Assembly: GCA_964486555.1 (NCBI GenBank)
Contig: CAZANP010000004.1
Span: 1 to 57,900 of the forward strand
Source: 4484-232 sp964486555
GTDB lineage: Bacteria; Thermotogota; Thermotogae; Thermotogales; Thermotogaceae
DNA: 57,900 nt
Direction: 5' to 3'
Positions 8,279-17,282 of this stretch are shown piece after piece. The number at the start of each line of letters is the position of its first letter. Position 1 is the stretch's first letter. The position numbers and the translations under genes are program-made. The notes under the pieces are model-generated. The model ran no database searches, was not told where the DNA came from, and saw only the letters and a list, made by a program, of their open reading frames with translations.

Positions 8279-11200
8279 ATGCTCTCAAGAAAAGAAAGGG
8301 TGAGAATATATGAAAAGAGATTGGATGAAATAGCTCAATGGATCGTGATTCACAGGGAGAAGTTGAATGGATGGAATTTTTCGAATAATTCTCTCACCAG
8401 AAAGGTGGATATAGGTTTCACCTGGAATTCCACCAGATTCCCTGTTAGATTCTCAAGAGAAATCGTTCTCTCAAAGGATCTTCCAGAGGGTGGTGTATAT
8501 CTGGATCTATGGTTCGGGGGAGAATCTTTGGTGAAGTTGAATGGGAAAAATTACACGGCTTTGAACGAACACCACAGACTCGTTTTCCTTCCTTCGAGAA
8601 ATGAGAAATACATAGTGGAAGCTGAGGTCGTTCCAAGAGGTTTGTTCGGTACACCCATTCGAAATCCCAAATTCGAAAGAGCGGACTTGATAGTTAAAGA
8701 TCTAGAGATCGAGAAACTCTGCATTCTACTTAAAAATCTTATAGATTTTTACGCAACATGTGACGATAAGGACCTCGAACATGAACTGGAGAAACTGATC
8801 GAGGAATACCTTTACAGTGTGAGATTACCTTCCTCTATAGATGTATATTTCAGAAACACTTATGAAAATCCCACTCTCTCAAGGATTTTCAGAAACCTCT
8901 GGTCTTCTCCTCCAGATAATCAACCGATACCACTTCCCGAGGAGTATCGCAAGGTTTTACTGAATGAAGGGGAAGAACTACTTGAAAAGTTGAGAAAATT
9001 GAAAAAATCGTTCCCAAACTATGGGAAAATGGTGGTATTTGGCCATTCACATATAGATTACGCCTGGTTGTGGCCTTTTGAAGAAACCAGGAGAAAGATC
9101 CTCAGGACTTTCTCAACCATGGTCAATTTCTTGGAAAGATTCAAAAATTTTGTCTACGTTCAGAGCTCTGCTCAAATGTATGAAGATATCAAAGAAATGG
9201 ATCCGTTTTTGTACAGCAAAATCAAAAGATTTGTAGATGAAGGAAGATGGATTCCGATAGGTGGTACATGGGTGGAGAGTGATTGCAACATACCATCTGG
9301 TGAATCACTGGTGAGGCAGTTCCTTTACGGGAAAAGATTCTTCTTGAAAGAATATGGTGAAGATATAAAAATAGCATGGTTTCCAGATACTTTTGGATAT
9401 CCCTGGACTCTGCCCAAGATCATGAAATCTGCGGATATAGAATTCTTCCTCACCACGAAGCTTACATGGAACGAACTCAACGATTTTCCCTACGAACAGT
9501 TCCTATGGATCGGTGATGACGGAACGGAGATAAAAGCCATGAGCACTCTTGGATACACGAACAAACTCTCCATTGAGGAAATCATCAAGCACTGGGAATG
9601 GCACAGCAAAAAATCGAAAGAACCTTTCAGTGTGTTGATATTCGGTTACGGAGATGGTGGTGGAGGACCCACGGAAGAGATGATCAGGACATACGATGTT
9701 TTGAAGGAATTTCCAAAAATACCGGAAATAGTCATGAGGGATCCAAAAGATGATTTCCTTTCCATGAACGACCTTCCTGCGTGGGATGATGAGCTATATT
9801 TGGAACTTCATAGGGGAACTTACACCACCCTTTCTGAGATCAAGAAGTACAACAGAAAAGCAGAGTTTGCACTGTACACGCTGGAACTCGTTCTGACTAT
9901 GGAAAAGGTTCTGGAGGGATTGGGATATCCAAGAGATGAGATAGAGAGGATGTGGAAGGCACTCTTGAAAAATCAATTTCACGATGTTCTCCCCGGATCA
10001 AGCATAAAGGAGGTGTACGATGTTGCCATCAACGAACTCAAAATGATCGTTGAGAAATCTCAAAGGCTGATTGAAAAAGGAATAAAAGTGCTGGCAAAGG
10101 CGGAAGAAGGTTCTGGAAAACTGGTCGTTTTCAATCCCCATCCGTTTCCTGTGGAATTGGATTTGATATTGGAAAGTCCAGTCTTCAAATCTTTGAAAGT
10201 TATGGGAAAGATAATACCGGCTCAGGATATTTTCGAGAACAAGGTTATCTTCAGAGATCCTGATATCATTCTGAACCCATTCTCCGTGAGTGTTTTCGAC
10301 ACAACCGAAAGTGTTTTGATACCGGAGAACGATCTGAAAGTGATAGACAACATCGTTGAGAACGAGTTCTACAAAATTAGAATAAATGAGGATGGAAGTG
10401 TGAATATCAAATATAGAGATAGAGACGTCTTCAGTGGAGAAGGGAACGTTCTGGTTATCTGTGACGATGTACCGAGAAATTGGGATGCGTGGGATGTTCA
10501 ATACGATGCTGAAAAGTCCTGTGAGCGGATCGTTTTTGAAAACGTTGAGCTGATGAGCTCAGGCCCTCATGTTGTCATTTACAAACTGACGGGAACGTAC
10601 AACGATAGCAGAATAGAGCAATTCATAGTCGTAAGATCCAGATCGAAGAGGATAGATTTCATAACCAAGGTGGATTGGAGAGAAAGAAGGAAAATCCTAA
10701 GGGTACTCTTCCCTGTGAATCTGAGATCGAGATGGGCGAGTTTCGATATACCGTACGGTGTTATCCAGCGTCCCACTACTCGTAACACATCATGGGAGAT
10801 GGCAAAATTTGAAGTACCTGCTCACAAATGGATGGACCTTTCGAATGGTATATGGGGAGTCGCAGTTCTCAATGATTCCAAATACGGTCATTCGGTTGAA
10901 GGGAACGTTATGAAGCTTTCGCTGCTGAGATCTCCTGTTTATCCTTATCCTGAGGCTGACGTTGGAAAGCAAGAATTCATGTATTCAATCTATATCCATG
11001 ATGGTGATTGGAGGGGAGGAGTTATAGAAGAATCCTTGAAGTTGAATCTTCCTCTCATACCGATGGAGGTAAAACTGGCGAGGGAGGTTAGGAGTTTCCT
11101 TAAAGTTGATGGTGCCTACGTTACTACCGTAAAAATGGCGGAAGATGGCGATGGGGTGATAGTAAGATTGGTCGATTACTCTTACAATGGTGGGAAAGTA

Positions 11201-11341
11201 TCTTTAGAACCATCCTGGTTTTTTGAAAAGGCAGAGGAGGTTAACTCTCTTGAAAAACATCTGAAGGATCTGGAGGTTAAAGGTAGAACGATTATGACTT
11301 GGATCAATCCAGGTGGTATGAAAACCATAAAGGTGATTTAA
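8279..11341 (+). CDS. Alpha-mannosidase, glycoside hydrolase family 38
   Basis: This 1020-aa cytoplasmic-type enzyme (no signal peptide) hydrolyses terminal alpha-linked mannose by a retaining, zinc-dependent mechanism. The GH38 catalytic domain starts near residue 250: GHSHIDYAWLW gives metal ligands H258 and D260, and AWFPDTFGY gives the predicted nucleophile D370. The middle three-helix part and C-terminal beta-sandwich regions (LVVFNPHPFPVELDLIL onward) are intact. The length is normal for the family. The ATG at 8279 follows AAAAGGAGGT; another ATG at 8270 is out of frame. It is the first gene of an operon with the MoxR, VWA, unknown and flippase genes (gaps 22, -4, -4 and 7 nt). Confidence 0.94.
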   Translation: MLSRKERVRIYEKRLDEIAQWIVIHREKLNGWNFSNNSLTRKVDIGFTWNSTRFPVRFSREIVLSKDLPEGGVYLDLWFGGESLVKLNGKNYTALNEHHRLVFLPSRNEKYIVEAEVVPRGLFGTPIRNPKFERADLIVKDLEIEKLCILLKNLIDFYATCDDKDLEHELEKLIEEYLYSVRLPSSIDVYFRNTYENPTLSRIFRNLWSSPPDNQPIPLPEEYRKVLLNEGEELLEKLRKLKKSFPNYGKMVVFGHSHIDYAWLWPFEETRRKILRTFSTMVNFLERFKNFVYVQSSAQMYEDIKEMDPFLYSKIKRFVDEGRWIPIGGTWVESDCNIPSGESLVRQFLYGKRFFLKEYGEDIKIAWFPDTFGYPWTLPKIMKSADIEFFLTTKLTWNELNDFPYEQFLWIGDDGTEIKAMSTLGYTNKLSIEEIIKHWEWHSKKSKEPFSVLIFGYGDGGGGPTEEMIRTYDVLKEFPKIPEIVMRDPKDDFLSMNDLPAWDDELYLELHRGTYTTLSEIKKYNRKAEFALYTLELVLTMEKVLEGLGYPRDEIERMWKALLKNQFHDVLPGSSIKEVYDVAINELKMIVEKSQRLIEKGIKVLAKAEEGSGKLVVFNPHPFPVELDLILESPVFKSLKVMGKIIPAQDIFENKVIFRDPDIILNPFSVSVFDTTESVLIPENDLKVIDNIVENEFYKIRINEDGSVNIKYRDRDVFSGEGNVLVICDDVPRNWDAWDVQYDAEKSCERIVFENVELMSSGPHVVIYKLTGTYNDSRIEQFIVVRSRSKRIDFITKVDWRERRKILRVLFPVNLRSRWASFDIPYGVIQRPTTRNTSWEMAKFEVPAHKWMDLSNGIWGVAVLNDSKYGHSVEGNVMKLSLLRSPVYPYPEADVGKQEFMYSIYIHDGDWRGGVIEESLKLNLPLIPMEVKLAREVRSFLKVDGAYVTTVKMAEDGDGVIVRLVDYSYNGGKVSLEPSWFFEKAEEVNSLEKHLKDLEVKGRTIMTWINPGGMKTIKVI

Positions 11342-11363
11342 TATAGAAACGGAGGTAGAAGAC

Positions 11364-12425
11364 ATGAACGTCTCCGAAGCGAAGTACCTCGTGAGAAAGA
11401 TAATGGAAGCTGGAGAAGTACCTCTCTTGATAGGACATTTCGGTGTGGGAAAGACGGATATAGCAAGAGAAATAGCGAATGAGACTGGGAGAAAGCTCAT
11501 AATACTCATACTATCCCAGATGGAACCAGGTGATCTCATAGGATTGCCATCTAGAGGAGAAGACAGGACCATCTTCTTGAAACCAGATTGGTGGCCTGAA
11601 GATGGAAAGGTGATAATATTTCTGGATGAGATAAACAGGGCTCACAGATCCATAAGAAACGCTATCATGCAGCTCATAATAGATAAGAGGATTCATAACC
11701 ATGTTCTGCCTGAGGGAACCTGGATAATGGCTGCGATGAATCCACCAGATGAAGAGTACGACCAGGCGGATTTGATAACGGATCCAGCTTTCATATCGAG
11801 GTTCTTCATAATAGAAGTGTCTCCCGATCCCAGAGAGTGGCTCGAATGGGCAAAGAGAATGAAAGTAGCGGATGAAGTGATAGAGTTCATAAAAACGTAC
11901 CCAGAGTTTTTATTCAGTGAATACTCGATGTCTCTAAAGACCACTTTAAAACCGAGCCCAAGAAGTTGGTATAAGCTTTCCAACGTCCTGAGAATTTTAC
12001 CGGAGGATGAGAGGAAAAAGTATGGATATATCCTTGCTGCAGGAATAGTCGGTCCGGAAGCTGCGAAAGCTTTCTACGATACGTATTTGAAAGGCTCGCA
12101 GATACCGTCTGTTGATTCCGTTCTGTTCAACGGAGATGTGAACGTACCGGAAGATCTTCATCTCATGAATTCTCTGGTTTTAAGGATCATAGACTTCTTC
12201 TCAAAAGTGGATAGATCCAGAATAGAAGGAAGGGAAGAGACAATAGCAAAAAACCTGTCAAAACTTTCTCAACACATGCCCAAAGAGTCTTTCTACGGGA
12301 TTCTAAGGTTCATAGTCGACGCTTCCACGAAGAACGATGACAAATCAGACATTTTCGACAACGTCTTGGAGTACCTCTCTCAAGATCCCGAAATTGAGAA
12401 ATTCTTGAGGGATATAGTGAGATGA
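11364..12425 (+). CDS. MoxR-type AAA+ ATPase
   Basis: This 353-aa protein is an AAA_5/MoxR-class ATPase with Walker A GHFGVGKT (24-31), Walker B IIFLDE (84-89) followed by INRAHRSIRNAIMQL, sensor-1 AAMNPPDEE and an arginine in the SRFF segment. MoxR ATPases act as chaperones that activate or remodel partner proteins carrying VWA domains, often inserting metals or cofactors. The next gene encodes such a VWA protein and overlaps by 4 nt (ATGA), so the two very probably form a functional pair. The GGAGGTAGAAGAC site supports the ATG at 11364. The client is not known. Confidence 0.9.
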   Translation: MNVSEAKYLVRKIMEAGEVPLLIGHFGVGKTDIAREIANETGRKLIILILSQMEPGDLIGLPSRGEDRTIFLKPDWWPEDGKVIIFLDEINRAHRSIRNAIMQLIIDKRIHNHVLPEGTWIMAAMNPPDEEYDQADLITDPAFISRFFIIEVSPDPREWLEWAKRMKVADEVIEFIKTYPEFLFSEYSMSLKTTLKPSPRSWYKLSNVLRILPEDERKKYGYILAAGIVGPEAAKAFYDTYLKGSQIPSVDSVLFNGDVNVPEDLHLMNSLVLRIIDFFSKVDRSRIEGREETIAKNLSKLSQHMPKESFYGILRFIVDASTKNDDKSDIFDNVLEYLSQDPEIEKFLRDIVR

Positions 12426-13603
12426 AGCTTCAAGATGCCATTCTTTCCATAGGGAAGAAGAGTCCATTTTACCATTACATTCTCATGGGAATGAAATTCA
12501 TTCCCGATAAAAAAATCAGGAATCTGAAGTTATCCTTCTCCAAGGAAGGGGATCTTGTTTTGTATTACAACGAGGAAAAACTTGAGAAGAAAGACATTAG
12601 GATGATAGAAGCGTTGTTGATACACGAGATCATGCATATCATAAATCAGCACTTTCTCATAAGGCCAAAAGACAACAGGGACAAGAAGATTTGGGATCTT
12701 GCGATGGATGCTTCGATAAATCAATACATTCCCGAGTTAGACGCTTTTGGTGTCCCCTTAAACGTCCTCGTGGAAGAAGGTCATGGAACGGATAACGATG
12801 TGATATTCGCAGTTCCCCCTGCATGGATGATAGGAGAAAGTGCCGAGGTGTACCATGCTTGGATGATTGAAGAATTCGAAAAGAAAGGAAGGTTCGACGT
12901 GGAAATAGTCTCTGACCTTAGAGAAGAAGTTGATTCACATGAAGGACTGTATGACTCGGATATGCCCATTGAGATGATACTGGAACTTACCAAGGATAAA
13001 ATTGGAAAAGCGTTCAACATTTATGAATCCGAGATTCCATCAGGCGTTAAGAGAAATGTCGAGATACTTCTCAAAAGACCTATACTGAACTGGAAAACCA
13101 TTCTCAGAAGATTCGTCGGAGTGTCCGTCATCGGTGAAAGGTACACAACTCCTTTCAGACCGAACAGGAGATATGACCACCTTCCAGGGTGGAAGAACGA
13201 ATACCTTCCAAATATAGCTGTTATTCTCGATACGAGTGGAAGTATCATAGAAGAAGAGATAAGTGAGTTTCTATCAGAAGTGGAAAAAATAGCGAAAGTT
13301 CTGGAAACAGATTTCTGGTTAGTACAAGTGGATAAAAGTGTCCAGATGGTAATGAAGTATAGAAAAGGAGACTGGAAGGATTTTGAGATAATAGGTGGAG
13401 GAGAAACGGACCTTCAACCTGCTGTGAACTATGTGGAGAGTAAATTGAAGGTTGAAGGGAAAATCATCTTCACAGACGGTCACGTTGACCTTCCCATGGT
13501 TAAAAGGAGGGTGTTATTTGTCCTATCAAAGTTCCACAACAAAGATTTTGTGGAAGAGGCAAGAAGAGTCTATGGAAGAGGTTCGGTGGTGATCCTGAAA
13601 TGA
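12422..13603 (+). CDS. Metallopeptidase-like / VWA-like protein (DUF2201 type)
   Basis: This 393-aa protein has an N-terminal putative metallopeptidase domain (about 1-225) with HEIMH at 68-72 followed by WDLAMDASINQYI, the usual arrangement in this family. A C-terminal VWA-like domain (about 262-393) has the metal-site motif DTSGS (270-274), a conserved threonine in GGGETDLQPAV and FTDGHVD. It has no signal peptide, so it is cytoplasmic. It is translationally coupled to MoxR in front and to the unknown gene behind (ATGA overlaps both ways). The HExxH motif suggests zinc binding, but protease activity in this family is not established. Confidence 0.88.
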   Translation: MKLQDAILSIGKKSPFYHYILMGMKFIPDKKIRNLKLSFSKEGDLVLYYNEEKLEKKDIRMIEALLIHEIMHIINQHFLIRPKDNRDKKIWDLAMDASINQYIPELDAFGVPLNVLVEEGHGTDNDVIFAVPPAWMIGESAEVYHAWMIEEFEKKGRFDVEIVSDLREEVDSHEGLYDSDMPIEMILELTKDKIGKAFNIYESEIPSGVKRNVEILLKRPILNWKTILRRFVGVSVIGERYTTPFRPNRRYDHLPGWKNEYLPNIAVILDTSGSIIEEEISEFLSEVEKIAKVLETDFWLVQVDKSVQMVMKYRKGDWKDFEIIGGGETDLQPAVNYVESKLKVEGKIIFTDGHVDLPMVKRRVLFVLSKFHNKDFVEEARRVYGRGSVVILK

Positions 13604-14394
13604 TATTGGGGCCAGACGATGTGGGAACGATTTTGGCGAAGTATGTGGATAGAATCGATCCCAAAAAGCCTCTGAACGTTCTAGAGGATCTGGAGGATAA
13701 ACTCGATACCTATCACAGACACGTTTTTCTGGAAAGAGTACTCCCTGAGTCATCCTTCCCCGTATCCCTGATGGTGAATGTTAAAGGGAGGATTATTCTT
13801 TTCATATCCCTTTCGGACCCTTTCAGAGTTTCTTCAGCCATCTACAGATCGAAGGGGTATCACCTCAACATGTTGGAGGAAATCGTTGAAGATTTGTACA
13901 AAGAAACTGCAACTGCTCACGACGCTGGGATATTTCGCCTTCCAATAAAAACGAGATTTCTAAGCATTTTCGGTGATAGCGAATGGATAAAGAAGGAATT
14001 GTTGAGAGAGAGTATAAAAGGCGAGGAATACTTTGGATACGCGAAGAAGGTATCCTCTGATGATTTCAAAAAGATCCTGGGCATCTTGAAGCATAAAAAT
14101 CCCTCTTACGACGTACTGATCGATGATGACGGGGTCCATGTTTTTCTTAAAAAGCCTGAGTGGGTTGGTGAAGAGACATCTTTAGTTCATGAAATGGCAG
14201 TTTTTCTGAGGAGAAAATACGGCTTTCCTCAAACAAGATTCTCAGGAGTTCCTTTTAAAGCGTTTCTCTCCATGAGTTTTAACCTTGAAGAAGTTCTGAA
14301 AGAGGAGAATCTCTCGGATAGGATAGAAAGCTTTTTGAAGAAACTGAAGGGAGCTTACGAGCATTTCGTATCGTTCGTAGAGAAGGAGAAGTGA
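13600..14394 (+). CDS. Uncharacterised protein, third member of the MoxR/VWA trio
   Basis: I do not recognise this 264-aa protein. It has no signal peptide and no membrane segment, a mixed alpha/beta composition and many acidic and basic residues. Notable segments are GPDDVGTILAKYVDRIDP near the N-terminus, a short strand region RIILFISLSDPF (about 67-78), DDDGVHVFLKKPEWVG in the middle and a helical, lysine/glutamate-rich C-terminus. Its ATG overlaps the stop codon of the VWA gene, which implies a stable functional link with the MoxR/VWA pair, perhaps as adaptor or substrate (inference). Confidence 0.85.
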   Translation: MILGPDDVGTILAKYVDRIDPKKPLNVLEDLEDKLDTYHRHVFLERVLPESSFPVSLMVNVKGRIILFISLSDPFRVSSAIYRSKGYHLNMLEEIVEDLYKETATAHDAGIFRLPIKTRFLSIFGDSEWIKKELLRESIKGEEYFGYAKKVSSDDFKKILGILKHKNPSYDVLIDDDGVHVFLKKPEWVGEETSLVHEMAVFLRRKYGFPQTRFSGVPFKAFLSMSFNLEEVLKEENLSDRIESFLKKLKGAYEHFVSFVEKEK

Positions 14395-14401
14395 TGTTGA
14401 A

Positions 14402-15841
14402 ATGGATGTGGAAAGTTTGGAAAGAGCTTCAAAGAGAATCTTGGGATTTTCTCTGGGGCCTATCCTCTCATCGCTTTTATCCTTCATCACTGTGCCTGTG
14501 ACAACATGGCTTGTCGATCCGGAAAATATGGGAAAAGCATCCATGTACTTCCTATCCCAGGGAATATTCTTTGGTGTTGCGAGTCTTGCTATGGGATCTT
14601 CTCTGAGTAGGGAATTCCCGGTTACCGATAAGAAAAGAGAGGTTTTGTTCAACGTATTCATAATATCGCTTCTGAGTTTACTTTTTTTCTCCCTGATTCT
14701 GTGGCTCTTCAGAAGAACGGCTTCTCTGATCATCTTCAGAGAGTATAAACCGCATCTCATCTTGATCTTGATATTCCAATCTTTCCTTGCAAACGTTGAA
14801 AACCTCAACAACATAATGCTTATAGCCGAGCACAGGAGTTTGTCGTACTCACTACTCGTTTTTCTCAAAACCTGTGTTTATGCTGGATCGGTTATAATCA
14901 TCCTGATCTTTTTCAAAAGAAATTATGAGGGAATCATTCTATCCAGCTTTCTGTCCGTCGTATTCTCCTCAATCTTCGGAACGTTTTTGAACAGAAAATA
15001 CTGGAAATTCGATTTCAGGTTGGATACACGCATCGTAAAAAAAGCTTTCAGATATTCCCTCCCTCTGATACCCAACGTTATAGTCAGTTGGATCGTGAGT
15101 TCTATGGATAGGATCGCTCTCAGAAAATGGGCGGATTTCAACGAGGTTGGAATTTACTCGGCAGGTTATAAGGTGGTGTCTGCCTTAGGAATATTGAGAG
15201 GAGCTTTTTCGAATTTCTGGTGGCCAATCGCTTTCAGATGGTACGAGAGAGGAGTGGATAGGGAAAAGTTCGTTGAAGCGTCAAAAATGGTCGTGGGAGT
15301 CATGAGTCTTGCAGCGGTTTCAGTCTCTCTTATGAGATTCATCATAGTCATGATCCTGGCGCCCAGCTACAGGGAATCTGCGGTTGTCATGCCGTTTCTG
15401 GTTCTGATACCCGTCATGACTACCATTTCCACGGTAACTGGTATAGGAATTTCTCTTAAGAGAAGAACGGAGTTTCACACTCTGATAACGGGGTTGACAG
15501 CTCTTCTGAACTTCACAGGGAACGTCATTCTGGTACCAAAATACGGTGCAATCGGCGCATCCATAGCAACAGGTGTGTCCTATATTTTCATGTTCGTATT
15601 GAGAACCTTTGTCTCTCATAAGCTGTTTCCCGTTAATTACCCTTTTTCTTTCATCTTTTCGAACATCCTTTTGGTGTCTCTTTCCGCTTTTGTGAACCTT
15701 CTTCCCTGGTTCCACGTTTCAATGATCTTACAGACTGGGATATTTTTACTTCTCGTTCTAATAAACATCAGAAACATCATTCTCCTTCTGAGAACGGGTA
15801 TGAGTATTTTGAAAAAGATGAGAAAGAAGATAGCGAAATAG
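14402..15841 (+). CDS. Polysaccharide flippase (Wzx/MATE-like, MOP superfamily)
   Basis: This 479-aa integral membrane protein has about 12-14 hydrophobic segments. An early signature RILGFSLGPILSSLLSFITV and the central IVSWIVSSMDRIALRKWADFNEVGIYSAGYKVV are typical of the polysaccharide biosynthesis/O-antigen flippase family. It probably moves lipid-linked glycans across the inner membrane. It is the last gene of the mannosidase-MoxR operon, 7 nt after the unknown gene; its ribosome site is a moderate AAGGAGA 14 nt upstream. Presence with a GH38 enzyme suggests glycan-envelope work, which is contextual only. No terminator is visible after it. Confidence 0.87.
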   Translation: MDVESLERASKRILGFSLGPILSSLLSFITVPVTTWLVDPENMGKASMYFLSQGIFFGVASLAMGSSLSREFPVTDKKREVLFNVFIISLLSLLFFSLILWLFRRTASLIIFREYKPHLILILIFQSFLANVENLNNIMLIAEHRSLSYSLLVFLKTCVYAGSVIIILIFFKRNYEGIILSSFLSVVFSSIFGTFLNRKYWKFDFRLDTRIVKKAFRYSLPLIPNVIVSWIVSSMDRIALRKWADFNEVGIYSAGYKVVSALGILRGAFSNFWWPIAFRWYERGVDREKFVEASKMVVGVMSLAAVSVSLMRFIIVMILAPSYRESAVVMPFLVLIPVMTTISTVTGIGISLKRRTEFHTLITGLTALLNFTGNVILVPKYGAIGASIATGVSYIFMFVLRTFVSHKLFPVNYPFSFIFSNILLVSLSAFVNLLPWFHVSMILQTGIFLLLVLINIRNIILLLRTGMSILKKMRKKIAK

Positions 15842-15862
15842 TACCCATCAACTACTTTAAGG

Positions 15863-15890
15863 TGGACTTTTAACAAAATTTGTGTACAAT
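15863..15890 (+). promoter_or_regulatory. Promoter of tsf
   Basis: The -35-like TGGACT (15863-15868) and the -10 TACAAT (15885-15890) are 16 bp apart, 48 bp ahead of the tsf start. This is the only good promoter match in the gap between the flippase gene and tsf. Confidence 0.5.
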
Positions 15891-15937
15891 ATCCTAAAGG
15901 ATCCGGTATAAACACGAAATCGAAAGGAGGAAATTAT

Positions 15938-16537
15938 ATGAAAGTGACGATGGATATGATCAAAAAACTGAGAGAGATGACGGGAGCAGGTGTCATGGAT
16001 TGCAGGAAAGCTTTGGAAGAGTCGGAAGGAGACATAGAAAAGGCTATAGAGATTCTGAGGAAAAAAGGTGCCACGGTTGCAGCCAAAAGAGCGGGAAGAG
16101 CGACAAAGGAAGGCTGGATTGCCTCTTACATCCATTTCAACGGCAGAATAGGAACGATGGTCGAATTGAACTGTGAAACGGATTTCGTCGCAAGAACGGA
16201 TGAATTCAAAGAACTCGCATACAACCTTGCAAAGCACATCGCTGCCATGGCTCCAAGGTTTGTCTCCAGAGAAACTGTTCCTCAAGAGGTTATAGAGAAA
16301 GAGAAAGAGATATACAGAGAGCAGCTTAAGGATTCAGGAAAACCAGAAAACGTTGTGGAGAAGATCATAGAAGGAAAATTGGAAAAGTTCTTCGAAGAGA
16401 ACTGTCTTTATGAACAGAATTATATATTCGATGATAAAAGGAAAGTCAAGGATGTTATAAACGATCTAATTGCTAAAACAGGAGAAAACATAAGAGTTTC
16501 AAGATTTGTGAGATTCGAATTGGGAGAGGAAGGGTGA
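15938..16537 (+). CDS. tsf: Elongation factor Ts
   Basis: This 199-aa factor catalyses GDP release from EF-Tu during protein synthesis. The N-terminal UBA-like domain has MTGAGVMDCRKAL (14-26) and the core has ELNCETDFVARTDEF, the TDFV-type contact with EF-Tu. The length matches the short EF-Ts form seen in thermophiles, which lacks part of the second core subdomain of the E. coli protein. A strong GAAAGGAGGAA site precedes the ATG. Unlike in many bacteria, rpsB is not upstream; the gene has its own promoter and its own terminator, so its dosage is set separately. Confidence 0.97.
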   Translation: MKVTMDMIKKLREMTGAGVMDCRKALEESEGDIEKAIEILRKKGATVAAKRAGRATKEGWIASYIHFNGRIGTMVELNCETDFVARTDEFKELAYNLAKHIAAMAPRFVSRETVPQEVIEKEKEIYREQLKDSGKPENVVEKIIEGKLEKFFEENCLYEQNYIFDDKRKVKDVINDLIAKTGENIRVSRFVRFELGEEG

Positions 16538-16562
16538 GCTTTTCAGCTCACCCTGTTTTTTA
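16531..16562 (+). terminator. Intrinsic terminator after tsf
   Basis: A 10-bp stem AGGGTGAGCT / AGCTCACCCT with a TTTC loop is followed by G and six T. The tsf stop codon TGA (16535-16537) lies inside the 5' arm, so termination and translation end are superimposed. Readthrough or a weak promoter must supply pyrH. Confidence 0.88.
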
Positions 16563-16580
16563 AATTAGGGGGGATAACTC

Positions 16581-17282
16581 TTGTACAAAAGAGTTCTCAT
16601 TAAATTAAGTGGAGAGGTATTAAGTGGTGAGGGAGAGAAGGGTTTCAGAGAAGAGAAAATTTCTTATCTCGTCTCTGAGATAAAGGAGGTTTCAAAGCAT
16701 GGTGTCGACCTTGGGATAGTTATAGGAGCGGGTAACATATTCAGAGGGGAAGAGCTCAAAAACTTGAGGAGAACCATCGCAGATCACATTGGCATGCTTG
16801 GAACGGTTATAAATGCTCTTTATTTGAAGGATTTTCTTGAGAAGAATGGTGTGAAAACGGTCGTGGTATCACAGATCGTAACCCTTCCATCTATAAGACC
16901 CATACATTACGATGATATCGAACTCTATTTCGATGCGGGGTACGTGGTTATATTCTCAGGGGGAACGAGTAACCCTTTCTTCACGACGGATACCGCTGCT
17001 GCGTTGAGAGCGGTGGAAATGGGAGCGGAACTTTTGATAAAGGCAACGAAAGTGGATGGGATATATGACAGTGACCCAAGGGAGAATCCAAACGCTAAAA
17101 AAATAGATAGGATAACCTATGATGAGGCTATAAAGAGGAATTTAAAGATAATGGACACGGAAGCTTTCGCTATATGCAGAAGGTACTCTCTTCCGATAGT
17201 TGTTTTGAATTTCTTCGAAGAAGGGAACCTTAAGAAAGCGATAATGGGTGAACAGATTGGAAGTATTGTGGTTCCCAAATAA
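16581..17282 (+). CDS. pyrH: UMP kinase
   Basis: This 233-aa cytoplasmic enzyme phosphorylates UMP to UDP with ATP and belongs to the amino-acid-kinase fold family, hexameric in bacteria. Visible motifs are KLSGEVLSGEG near the N-terminus (phosphate loop), GIVIGAGNIFRG, FSGGTSNPFFTTDTAAALRA (UMP/ATP site) and KATKVDGIYDSDP. The start is TTG at 16581 behind an AGGGGGGAT site; no ATG fits. The neighbouring tsf matches the usual tsf-pyrH order in bacteria, though here a terminator separates the two. Its stop codon abuts the stop of the convergent MFS gene with no gap. Confidence 0.96.
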   Translation: MYKRVLIKLSGEVLSGEGEKGFREEKISYLVSEIKEVSKHGVDLGIVIGAGNIFRGEELKNLRRTIADHIGMLGTVINALYLKDFLEKNGVKTVVVSQIVTLPSIRPIHYDDIELYFDAGYVVIFSGGTSNPFFTTDTAAALRAVEMGAELLIKATKVDGIYDSDPRENPNAKKIDRITYDEAIKRNLKIMDTEAFAICRRYSLPIVVLNFFEEGNLKKAIMGEQIGSIVVPK

